This document shows, piece by piece, positions 8,375 to 15,392 of a stretch of 43,481 nt of DNA. The translations under genes and the position numbers were made by a program. The notes under the pieces were generated by a model. That model searched no databases. It worked only from the letters and a program-made list of their open reading frames with translations, and was not told where the DNA came from. How positions within the stretch are numbered: the first letter of the stretch is position 1; every line of letters begins with the position of its first letter. The DNA is taken from positions 1 to 43,481 of the forward strand of contig ONCT01000011.1 in NCBI GenBank assembly GCA_900316395.1, in the 5' to 3' direction. This stretch comes from an uncultured Lachnospiraceae bacterium (GTDB taxonomy: Bacteria; Bacillota; Clostridia; Lachnospirales; Lachnospiraceae).

Positions 8375-9297
8375 ATTATGTTGTTAATTGCATCTAAGGT
8401 CTCATTAACATTTTCAATATGAGGAAGAAGCTTCGAACCTCCAATAACGTTAACCTTGATATTAGGATTAATATCGTGATATTCATTAATTATTGATTTG
8501 TACGTATCATCTCCCTTAACAATATATACATCCTTTGCTTCTGAGATGGCATCTCTAATATCTACACCTAGGTAACTACATTTCTTACATGCATATAGAT
8601 AACGGCCGCGACTGTTATTAGTATGGGATGCTTCATAATATGCTTCAGTTAGATTCTCAAGCTCTGCTTTATTATTAATATACGAATCTACAATTAATTT
8701 AACATTTCTTTCAGCAGTATAAATGTTATATACTGTTGTACCAATGATTGGAAGATACAGAACATTCTTCTCAATTAGATTAAGCCTTGTTGTCTGCATT
8801 GCAAATAAATCAAATTCAGCAGGGTTAATAAGAATTTTCTTATTGAAGATATCCTCCATGTTGTCAGCCATAACAACTATTGCTGTTGAATCATTGCTGG
8901 ATATAACATCACATTTTTCCTTGATAATGTCATTGCAGAAATCCTTAATCATTAGGACAAATGTGTAATTGGTATATGTTATGCTTGGTTTATCTGACAG
9001 ACCGCATCCAAGAAGATCAAGAGTGTATACCTTGTGATTCTTAGCCAGCTCATCTTCTATCTTGTTCCACTCATATCCAGAGGATAATACATTAAGGTCA
9101 TGTATTAAAAGAACTGGTTTGCCCTCACCCTTAACTGTATAATGAAGTGAGCCTTCTTTCCATGTATAGAAGTATCCGTCATTAACATTTAATTTATATT
9201 TCTTTGCTTTCTCATTAACGGCTTTATTAAATACCTCTAATGCAGCAACCGACATAATGCCTATTGCAAAACCTTGTAGAAATTTCTTATTAATCAT
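8371..9297 (-). CDS. Alpha/beta hydrolase fold protein, membrane-anchored
   Basis: A 308-residue protein with an N-terminal hydrophobic segment (about residues 5-22, FLQGFAIGIMSVAALEVF) that may anchor it at the membrane, followed by an alpha/beta hydrolase domain: VLLIHDLNVLSSGYEW resembles the oxyanion region, LDLLGCGLSDKP the strand before the nucleophile, VKGDDTYKS the acidic residue region and GSKLLPHIEN the catalytic His. At the nucleophile elbow, where Gly-x-Ser-x-Gly is usual, it reads SSNDSTA, so the nucleophile may be Asp or lost. GAGGT precedes the ATG. Substrate unknown. It is a single-gene unit facing rsmG and diverging from the lipoprotein gene. Confidence 0.8.
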   Translation of the reverse strand: MINKKFLQGFAIGIMSVAALEVFNKAVNEKAKKYKLNVNDGYFYTWKEGSLHYTVKGEGKPVLLIHDLNVLSSGYEWNKIEDELAKNHKVYTLDLLGCGLSDKPSITYTNYTFVLMIKDFCNDIIKEKCDVISSNDSTAIVVMADNMEDIFNKKILINPAEFDLFAMQTTRLNLIEKNVLYLPIIGTTVYNIYTAERNVKLIVDSYINNKAELENLTEAYYEASHTNNSRGRYLYACKKCSYLGVDIRDAISEAKDVYIVKGDDTYKSIINEYHDINPNIKVNVIGGSKLLPHIENVNETLDAINNII

Positions 9298-9327
9298 AAT
9301 CTACCTCGCTAACTTTTTCTTAAAATA

Positions 9328-9356
9328 ATTATATTCTATGTTAAGGTAATTTACAA
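9328..9356 (-). promoter_or_regulatory. Promoter of the alpha/beta hydrolase gene
   Basis: On the minus strand TTGTAA (9351-9356) and TATAAT (9328-9333) are spaced by 17 bp, about 30 bp upstream of the ATG at 9297. Confidence 0.75.
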
Positions 9357-9482
9357 ATAAATGATTTAAGAATATTATCATTTGATATTTTCTTGTCGCT
9401 TTACCACTTGATTATTTTATTTTCTCTAATTATAGGATACAATTATGTTGTAATTATAAATATATTTATGAGGGGAAATGAT

Positions 9483-10508
9483 TTGAAAAAAGAAATCAAA
9501 AGTAGCATATATATTGTTAAAAAATTAACGAGCATCATACTTATTCCACTATTAGTTCTTGTCTTTATTAGTGGTTGTTCCTTTAATGATGATAAGAAAG
9601 ATAGTCCTGTTAAGGTAGCCATTGCCTGGAGCAATCAGCAAGATTCTTATTCTTTTCAAAGTATACTTAAAGCTGTTAAGGCTGCAGGTGGTGAACCCGT
9701 GGTCTTAGATATGGTTCGTTCATTTGATTTAAGTTATGATGAGTTAGGCCACATTAATGGTTCTAAGGATGAGCATGGGATTCTTACTTCTGAGTCTGCT
9801 AAGCTTGTAAAATGTAACACCTTCCAGAATTCTAATGTTAATGATGTCATTAAGGATTATAAATGTGTTATTTTCCCTGGAGGTTCTGATATATGCCCTA
9901 CTCTATATTATAATGAACAGCCTTGGCATGGTATTGATGGTGATACATCTTATTCTGCTGAAAGGGATGTGTCCGACTATCTTCTTATGTCTTATTGTCT
10001 GGAAAATGATATTCCAACATTTTGTATTTGTAGAGGAATGCAGCTTCTGTCAATTGTATCAGGTGCTGATATGATTCAGGATATTGGACAGTACATGGAT
10101 AGTCAGGGCATCACTTATTCTAATATTCATCGTGATCTTAATAAGAAAGTATTTATTTCTCATGATGTTAATGTATTAAGTCATGACTCTATTCTATATA
10201 GTATTGCTAAGGAAGATGTAATATCTAAAGTTCCTTCATGGCATCATCAGATTGTAAAAGATGTTAATGGCACTCGCCTTGTTGTTACTGCAATTTCTTA
10301 TGCTGATGGGATTCCTATTATAGAAGGAGTTGAAAGAATTGATAAAGATTATTTTATTGGAGTTCAATTTCATCCTGAAGTAGCTGTAGCTAAGGTTGTA
10401 GATAATGAAGAAGATGCAGGTAATTTCATGAACTATGAGGCGGCTTTGGCCTACTTTACAAAACTTATAGAGAAGGCTGAAATTGGTAGCAAGTCTATTG
10501 CCAGGTAG
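9483..10508 (+). CDS. Lipoprotein with class I glutamine amidotransferase / peptidase C26 domain
   Basis: A 341-residue exported lipoprotein. After a basic N-terminus, a hydrophobic stretch ends in the lipobox ISGC (about residues 28-31), predicting lipidation and an extracytoplasmic location. The rest resembles gamma-glutamyl-gamma-aminobutyrate hydrolase (PuuD-like, peptidase C26): VIFPGGSDICPTLYY, the nucleophile region FCICRGMQLLSIVSG, and QFHPEV with the His/Glu of the triad. The open frame extends to 9393, but TTG at 9483 has GAGGGG 7 bp upstream and gives a clean signal peptide; ATG 9468 is the alternative. A lipid-anchored member suggests cleavage of gamma-glutamyl bonds outside the cell, perhaps in peptidoglycan or peptides (inference). 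Confidence 0.82.
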   Translation: MKKEIKSSIYIVKKLTSIILIPLLVLVFISGCSFNDDKKDSPVKVAIAWSNQQDSYSFQSILKAVKAAGGEPVVLDMVRSFDLSYDELGHINGSKDEHGILTSESAKLVKCNTFQNSNVNDVIKDYKCVIFPGGSDICPTLYYNEQPWHGIDGDTSYSAERDVSDYLLMSYCLENDIPTFCICRGMQLLSIVSGADMIQDIGQYMDSQGITYSNIHRDLNKKVFISHDVNVLSHDSILYSIAKEDVISKVPSWHHQIVKDVNGTRLVVTAISYADGIPIIEGVERIDKDYFIGVQFHPEVAVAKVVDNEEDAGNFMNYEAALAYFTKLIEKAEIGSKSIAR

Positions 10509-10516
10509 TTTTTTGA

Positions 10517-10764
10517 GGTGAGGTGATTTAGGTGGTTGGGGGAGTAGGGTTAGTATAGTATTCCTTCGCTAAGAATTTATAAATGATTATAGTAGCTGTA
10601 ATTGATATGACACAACCGTTGCTCGATTTGCCATCCAGGCAACGAGCAACTAATCCCAGCATCCTTGCTGGGATTTTGTTGTTTGTATTGATAATCATTA
10701 ATAAATTCTAAGCTCGGAATAATCTATACCAACCCTACTCCCCCAACCCACCTATCACCTCACC
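10517..10764 (+). repeat. Large branched palindromic element, copy C
   Basis: A 248-bp element starting 8 bp after the preceding stop codon. Outer arms GGTGAGGTGAT (10517-10527) and ATCACCTCACC (10754-10764) pair, and TTGGGGGAGTAGGGTT (10535-10550) pairs with 10731-10746; small indels separate them. Core from CTTCGCTAAG (10564-10573) to CTAAGCTCG (10708-10716). Hairpin 1 at 10619-10649 (lower stem TTGCTCG/CGAGCAA, AT bulge, TTGCC/GGCAA, loop ATCCA), hairpin 2 at 10652-10675 (AATCCCAGCA/TGCTGGGATT, loop TCCT), preceded by GACACAACC. The core is very close to copy E, with paired compensatory differences, while the outer arms of the two copies are unrelated. Confidence 0.88.
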
Positions 10765-10962
10765 GTCAACAATCTTATGTAATAAGTAGTTGTAGAGTAT
10801 ATGGTATTAGTATAGTAATCCTTTTTTATCGGGAAAATATATAGATTATTTTGTAAAAGGTAATAGATCCATATATTTTATGGTTTTACCTAAGAAGAAT
10901 ACTTTCTGATAATTAGTATATTACTTATGATTTTTATTGGAAAATATTTTATTGATAGTATC

Positions 10963-11236
10963 AGGGGGAGGGTTAAGAGATGGTTTTGTAAAGATTAATT
11001 CGAGCTTAGAATGCATTAGTGATTATTAATTAATTCAGGAAAGTCCCAGCACGGATGCTGGGACTAGTTGCATACTGCCAGGATGGCAGATTATGCAACG
11101 GTTCCGTCATTTGTCGTAAGGAGGGACCCGCTTGCGGGTGGATTCCTTACGATCAAAGCTCAGGACGCTAAATATAATCACTTATATATTCTTAGCGAAG
11201 AATTACTGCACAAAACCATCTCTTAACCCTCCCCTG
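10963..11236 (-). repeat. Large branched palindromic element, copy D (inverted, with an extra hairpin)
   Basis: A 274-bp element; outer arms pair perfectly over 25 bp (10965-10989 with 11210-11234). Read on the minus strand: CTTCGCTAAG (11191-11200), then an extra hairpin at 11115-11151 (CGTAAGGA/TCCTTACG below, ACCCGC/GCGGGT above) not present in the other copies, GACGGAACC, hairpin 1 at 11068-11098 (TTGCATA/TATGCAA, AT bulge, CTGCC/GGCAG, loop ATCCT) and hairpin 2 at 11042-11065 (10-bp stem, loop TCCG). Copies C and D face each other, separated by a 198-bp AT-rich stretch (10765-10962) in which I see no gene or clear signal. Confidence 0.87.
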
Positions 11237-11258
11237 CGAACTATCACAATAAATTATA

Positions 11259-11288
11259 TTGTAAAATAATTGTATTATAAGTTATAAT
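11259..11288 (+). promoter_or_regulatory. Promoter upstream of the coiled-coil protein gene
   Basis: TTGTAA at 11259-11264 and TATAAT at 11283-11288, spacer 18 bp, 33 bp before the ATG at 11322 and directly after element D. Confidence 0.6.
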
Positions 11289-11321
11289 ACTACTAATTAA
11301 ATTGTAAGTAGAGGTTGACCA

Positions 11322-11792
11322 ATGGAAGAAATTAAGAAGTTTTTGGATGAACTATTATATGAGACTACAAATAAGATTGTTGATACAGAGCTTAAGATTG
11401 ATGAACTTGATATTAAGATTAAGGAAAATTCCAGGTTTTCAGAAGTCCTAAAGAAGGAGAATGAACCGCCTTTTTCTGAATTTTCTCCTAGAAATATTAG
11501 TAATAGAAATCTAGAAGAAGTAAAAAAGATCGATAATGATACTGAAGGAATGTGTTCAGAATTAGATAATCTCATGATAGAGAAGACCAAATTACAGAAT
11601 AGAAGTGATAGAATTGTTAATATGTTAGCTGAACTTGATGATTATAATTCAGATACGAAGTTTGTTGATAAGATTGTTGAAGTAGAAAATGTAGATAATA
11701 TTAAAGATTCCCTTAATACTATTATTTCTTATCTTCCATCTGATCCAATGAGAGCCAAAATTGAATTGGCAAATTTAAGAAATAATCTTTAA
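11322..11792 (+). CDS. Hypothetical coiled-coil protein
   Basis: A 156-residue soluble, acidic protein that I do not recognise. Heptad-like patterns suggest two helical coiled-coil stretches (about residues 1-40 and 68-105), separated by a short Pro-containing linker around PPFSEFSPRN. There is no signal peptide or membrane helix. GAGG lies 9 bp before the ATG and a plausible promoter precedes it. It lies just ahead of parS and parA but ends in a hairpin terminator that is itself a parS site, so it is probably its own transcription unit. Codon use is like its neighbours. A role in partitioning is possible from position only. Confidence 0.75.
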   Translation: MEEIKKFLDELLYETTNKIVDTELKIDELDIKIKENSRFSEVLKKENEPPFSEFSPRNISNRNLEEVKKIDNDTEGMCSELDNLMIEKTKLQNRSDRIVNMLAELDDYNSDTKFVDKIVEVENVDNIKDSLNTIISYLPSDPMRAKIELANLRNNL

Positions 11793-11828
11793 AAAATATT
11801 CATATACAATATATAGAGGTTCACTATT

Positions 11829-11859
11829 GAGATGTTTCACGTGAAACATCTCTCTTTTT
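11829..11859 (+). terminator. Terminator hairpin built around parS
   Basis: GAGATGTTTCAC (11829-11840) pairs with GTGAAACATCTC (11841-11852) and is followed by TCTTTTT. The palindromic parS core forms most of the stem, so one sequence appears to serve both as ParB site and as transcript end for the upstream gene. Confidence 0.65.
11833..11848. promoter_or_regulatory. parS centromere-like site, perfect consensus
   Basis: TGTTTCACGTGAAACA is the 16-bp consensus palindrome bound by chromosomal ParB/Spo0J. ParB loads here and spreads, recruiting condensin and ParA for origin segregation. It lies about 250 bp upstream of parA. Confidence 0.95.
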
Positions 11860-11940
11860 ATGTTCTACAATATGAACTCTAACACAATATTTTGTATTTT
11901 AGAATTCAACATCATCAACTAATAGTACAATATATATGAA

Positions 11941-11956
11941 TGTTCCACGTGAAACA
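11941..11956. promoter_or_regulatory. Second parS site, one mismatch
   Basis: TGTTCCACGTGAAACA differs from the parS consensus at one base. It is 92 bp from the first site and 147 bp before parA; between and after the sites (11860-12060) the DNA is AT-rich with no gene. Confidence 0.85.
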
Positions 11957-12064
11957 TTTTCCAGAAAATAATTAAAATTAGATAGAATAATCTATATATA
12001 GATATTTGGACAAGAATAACTACATTTCAATTAATAAAAATAGGTAGAATTGATTATTTTGTAA

Positions 12065-12073
12065 TGATATAAT
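12065..12073 (+). promoter_or_regulatory. Extended -10 promoter of parAB
   Basis: TGATATAAT is an extended -10 (TGnTATAAT) 30 bp before the parA ATG. No good -35 is placed at 17 bp, consistent with an extended -10 promoter. Confidence 0.55.
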
Positions 12074-12102
12074 ATCAAAAGCACAAGAAAGGAACAGAAG
12101 AA

Positions 12103-12873
12103 ATGGGAAAAATAATTGCAATAGCAAACCAAAAGGGAGGAGTAGGTAAGACAACTACTTCTATTAATTTGTCTGCTTGTCTGGGAGAACTTGGCAAAAA
12201 GGTTCTTGTAATCGACCTTGATCCCCAGGGAAATTGTACCAGCGGATTCGGTATAGAGAAAGAGCAGATACAGAATACGGTATATGAATTAATACTTAAT
12301 AAGTGTTCCATTAAGAATAGCATGATGGAGGTTGAGGGAATTGAAAATGTAACAATTATCCCTTCAAATGTTAATCTTGCCGGAGCAGAGATTGAGTTAT
12401 TAGAGTTCAATGAAAAGGAGTATATTCTTAAGAACTCTATAGATTATGTAAAGGAAGACTTCGATTATATTATAATCGACTGCCCTCCTTCACTTAATAT
12501 GTTGACAGTTAATGCAATGACAACTGCGGATTCAATGTTGATTCCTATCCAATGTGAGTACTATGCTCTAGAAGGAATCGGACAATTAATAACTACAATC
12601 AATCTTGTTCAGCAGAGATTGAATTCCAAGCTTAAGATTGAAGGTGTAGTATTTACAATGTACGATGGAAGAACTAATCTCTCCAAAGATGTTGTAGACA
12701 ATGTTAAGAATAATCTTAATGCAAATATATATAACACAATTATTCCTAGAAATGTATCGTTAGCAGAAGCTCCTTCCAATGGACTTCCTATTACTGTATA
12801 TGATAATAAATCAACAGGTGCAGAGAGCTATCGTAATCTAGCCAAGGAAGTTGTAGAAAAGAGGGTAATATAA
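12103..12873 (+). CDS. parA: Chromosome partitioning ATPase ParA (Soj)
   Basis: A 256-residue MinD/ParA-family ATPase that cycles on DNA to separate replication origins and, in Firmicutes, can regulate DnaA. The deviant Walker A motif KGGVGKTTTS lies at residues 10-19, Walker A' VIDLDPQGN at about 38-46, and Walker B DYIIIDCPPSL near 121-131. Length and lack of an N-terminal HTH match chromosomal Soj. AAGGAA-type site precedes the start. It overlaps parB by one base (TAATG), so the two are translationally coupled. Confidence 0.97.
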   Translation: MGKIIAIANQKGGVGKTTTSINLSACLGELGKKVLVIDLDPQGNCTSGFGIEKEQIQNTVYELILNKCSIKNSMMEVEGIENVTIIPSNVNLAGAEIELLEFNEKEYILKNSIDYVKEDFDYIIIDCPPSLNMLTVNAMTTADSMLIPIQCEYYALEGIGQLITTINLVQQRLNSKLKIEGVVFTMYDGRTNLSKDVVDNVKNNLNANIYNTIIPRNVSLAEAPSNGLPITVYDNKSTGAESYRNLAKEVVEKRVI

Positions 12874-13757
12874 TGGCGAAGAAAAAAGGGGGACTAAGCA
12901 GAGGACTTGGTGCCGGAATTGATGTTCTGATTCCAGATAATAGTGGCGATACAAGTTCTAACTCAGGAGTACAGGAAGTTGATATTAATAAGGTTGAGCC
13001 TGACAAGAATCAGCCAAGAAAAGTATTTGATGAAGATGATCTAGAAAGTCTTGCAGATTCCATAAAGCAATATGGTGTCATTGACCCATTGCTTGTTCAG
13101 GACAAAGGAGACTATTATGAGATAGTCGGTGGTGAGAGAAGATGGCGTGCATCTAAGAAAGCAGGTCTGAAGAAAGTACCTGTTATAGTTAGAGAGTTTA
13201 CTGATGAGGAAAAAGTATTAATAGCTCTAATTGAGAACACGCAGCGTACTGACTTAAATCCTATTGAAGAAGCTACAACTTATAAAAGATTGATGGAAGA
13301 ATTCAATTTGACTCAGGATGAGGTAGCCGACAGAGTATCTAAGTCGAGACCAGCTGTATCAAATGCACTTCGACTTCTTAATTTATCAGACGAGGTACAA
13401 CAGCTTCTTGCCGAAAGAACAATTTCATCTGGTCATGCCAGAGCACTTCTTGGAATTAAGGATAAGGAGAAGCAATCAGAATTTGCTAATATAATTATAG
13501 ACAATAGACTAAGCGTAAGAGAAGTTGAGCGTGAGATTAAGAAGATGCAGGATGATAAGTCTACACCATCTGCTCCTAAGAAAAAGGAGATTGACCCACA
13601 GCTTCTTGCAGTTTATTCAGAAATTGAAGAAAAGCTCAAGGAATCAACAGGTACTAAGGTATCTATAATTCCTAAGGATGAAAAGAAGGGCAAGATAGAA
13701 ATCGAGTACTATGATGCAGATGAGCTTGAAAGATTAGTAGAAAAGCTACAGCAGTAG
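12873..13757 (+). CDS. parB: Chromosome partitioning protein ParB (Spo0J), CTPase
   Basis: A 294-residue DNA-binding CTP switch that clamps onto parS and slides. The N-terminal arm GLGAGIDVLIP (ParA-stimulating region) is followed by the ParB/Srx domain with QPRKVFD, the GGERRWRA box (residues 90-97) and ENTQRTDLNPIEEA (about 117-130), a helix-turn-helix (LTQDEVADRVSKSRPAVSNALRL) and a C-terminal dimerisation region. Its target sites lie 11833-11848 and 11941-11956. Start overlaps the parA stop. Confidence 0.97.
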   Translation: MAKKKGGLSRGLGAGIDVLIPDNSGDTSSNSGVQEVDINKVEPDKNQPRKVFDEDDLESLADSIKQYGVIDPLLVQDKGDYYEIVGGERRWRASKKAGLKKVPVIVREFTDEEKVLIALIENTQRTDLNPIEEATTYKRLMEEFNLTQDEVADRVSKSRPAVSNALRLLNLSDEVQQLLAERTISSGHARALLGIKDKEKQSEFANIIIDNRLSVREVEREIKKMQDDKSTPSAPKKKEIDPQLLAVYSEIEEKLKESTGTKVSIIPKDEKKGKIEIEYYDADELERLVEKLQQ

Positions 13758-13791
13758 CATATAGAACATGTGTTTGGTAGAGGTAAATTAA

Positions 13792-14298
13792 ATGGATTTT
13801 ATATTAGATATAATTGAACAGAATCAAGTATATATTATTATTGGATTAGTAGTATTATCAATTGTATTTTTAATAATAGCAATTGTTAATTCTGCAAAAT
13901 GTTCTTCTCTTAAGAAGAAGTACGATGCATTTATGCAGGGCAAGGATGGAAAGTCACTTGAAGATGATATTCTATTTCGTCTAGAGCAGATTGATGAATT
14001 AATCGAGAGCAATGCTGCCAACGAGAGAAATATTGATCTTATCTTTAAGCGTCTACAGAAAACATTCCAAAAATACGGTATGGTAAAATATGATGCCTTT
14101 GATGAGATGGGTGGAAAATTATCATTTACACTTGCAATGCTTAATGAGAGAAATGATGGATATGTTCTTAATGTGGTACATAGCAGAGAGGGTTGCTTTA
14201 GTTACGTAAAAGAGATAATAGCAGGTAATCCAATCCTTTCTCTTTCGCCAGAAGAGCAGGAAGCATTAGAAGACGCATTACTAAAAGACGAGCAATAA
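13792..14298 (+). CDS. DUF4446 family membrane protein
   Basis: A 168-residue protein with one N-terminal membrane helix (about residues 12-34, VYIIIGLVVLSIVFLIIAIVN) followed by a helical region and a compact C-terminal domain. YGMVKYDAFDEMGGKLSFTLAMLNERNDGYVL is the characteristic DUF4446 core. The family is widespread next to parAB or serS in clostridia; its function is unknown. RBS AGAGG lies upstream, and the gene follows parB by 34 bp, so it likely shares the par transcript. It ends before a strong hairpin. Confidence 0.88.
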   Translation: MDFILDIIEQNQVYIIIGLVVLSIVFLIIAIVNSAKCSSLKKKYDAFMQGKDGKSLEDDILFRLEQIDELIESNAANERNIDLIFKRLQKTFQKYGMVKYDAFDEMGGKLSFTLAMLNERNDGYVLNVVHSREGCFSYVKEIIAGNPILSLSPEEQEALEDALLKDEQ

Positions 14299-14315
14299 TT
14301 GAATCGTGTTACAAC

Positions 14316-14350
14316 TAAGAACAGAGTTTTTTGCAAAAACTCTGTTCTTA
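14316..14350. terminator. Perfect 16-bp hairpin after the parAB-DUF4446 operon
   Basis: TAAGAACAGAGTTTTT (14316-14331) pairs perfectly with AAAAACTCTGTTCTTA (14335-14350) around TGC. T runs occur on the 5' strand and only TTATTATATAA follows, so it could act in either direction; termination of the par operon is the most likely role. Confidence 0.7.
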
Positions 14351-14381
14351 TTATATAATGTCATTATACGTTAGGAGATGT

Positions 14382-15251
14382 ATGCATAGTTATTTAAGAT
14401 CAATTGGCTTTAAAGATATAACAAAAGAAAAATTATCTGAGATATTATACTTAGCTTCAAAGAACCCTACTGCCTATGAGATGGCATTAGATACAGAGGG
14501 AAATGAATTCTCAGAGATTAGATATGAAGTATGTCCGAAAGCAGGAATTGCCCTTAGAGGTAATTATGATGAAGATGACAACTTCAAGATTGAATACTAT
14601 TTTCCATATTATGAAGCAGTATTAAACTCTTCTACATCTAAGGTTTATATAATTAAGGAATCTGATAGAGAGAGTTTTCAAGGAGTATCGGAAGATGTGA
14701 ATGTTGCGATTGATGTAATATTTCATTTGCAGAACATGCTTCCATATTTACAATCCTTCAAGAATACCAATAACGTTGCCCCAGCCAACGTAAGTTTATG
14801 TGGTCTTTCTATAGAAGGAAAGGTAATTATGCCGATATACTCAGATGAGGCTACAAGAGCTAGAAGAGAAAAAGCCAAAGTTACTAGAGATAAATGGATT
14901 GCCAAGGCAAAAGAAGGAGATGCGGACGCTTACGAGAAGCTGACCATCGACGATATGGAGAAGTATACTATGATAACAAAGCGCATTCAGAAAGAGGATG
15001 TGCTCTCAATAGTCAGCTCCACATTTATGCCAAGTGGTATTGAAAATGATAAATATGCAATCATCGGTGACATACTAGATTACAAAACCTTGGTCAATTC
15101 GATTACGCAGCAGAGTATATATATTCTAACTATTGACTGCAGTGGTCTTAAGCTAGATGTTTGTATAAATTCAGATGACTTATTTGGTGTGCCAGCAGTT
15201 GGCAGACGTTTTAAGGGTGTTGTCTGGATGCAAGGTAAACTCAATATGTAG
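14382..15251 (+). CDS. DUF3881 family protein
   Basis: A 289-residue soluble protein beginning MHSYLRSIGFKDI, the usual start of the clostridial DUF3881 family, whose role is unknown. The frame stays open upstream to 14331, but that would start inside the preceding hairpin; AGGAG at 14373-14377 supports ATG 14382. No membrane segments or catalytic motifs can be seen; residues 170-200 are Lys/Arg/Ala-rich and helical. It is followed at 38 bp by tRNA-Arg with no terminator between. Confidence 0.8.
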   Translation: MHSYLRSIGFKDITKEKLSEILYLASKNPTAYEMALDTEGNEFSEIRYEVCPKAGIALRGNYDEDDNFKIEYYFPYYEAVLNSSTSKVYIIKESDRESFQGVSEDVNVAIDVIFHLQNMLPYLQSFKNTNNVAPANVSLCGLSIEGKVIMPIYSDEATRARREKAKVTRDKWIAKAKEGDADAYEKLTIDDMEKYTMITKRIQKEDVLSIVSSTFMPSGIENDKYAIIGDILDYKTLVNSITQQSIYILTIDCSGLKLDVCINSDDLFGVPAVGRRFKGVVWMQGKLNM

Positions 15252-15288
15252 GATATTATTGGCAAATGCCAATTAATATTATATATCT

Positions 15289-15360
15289 GCCCTCTTAGTT
15301 AAATGGATATAACAAGTCCCTCCTAAGGATTAGTTATCAGTTCGATTCTGGTAGAGGGTG
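15289..15360 (+). tRNA. tRNA-Arg (anticodon CCT)
   Basis: A full cloverleaf: acceptor GCCCTCT/AGAGGGT (first pair G-U), D stem GTTA/TAAC with a GG-containing loop, anticodon stem AGTCC/GGATT with loop CTCCTAA (anticodon CCT, reads AGG), T stem ATCAG/CTGGT with loop TTCGATT, discriminator G. CCA is not encoded. It seems to lie on one transcript with the gene at 15393, as no terminator intervenes. Confidence 0.93.
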
Positions 15361-15392
15361 TAAAAAAATATGAAAAAGCTGGGGGATTTCAT

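Noticed and set aside
3458..11236. Integron attC sites or IS200/IS605-type ends as explanation of the large palindromes
   Set aside because: No integrase, Y1 transposase or the conserved attC end triplets are seen; similarity is limited to imperfect hairpins with a bulge. Kept only as a mechanistic analogy.
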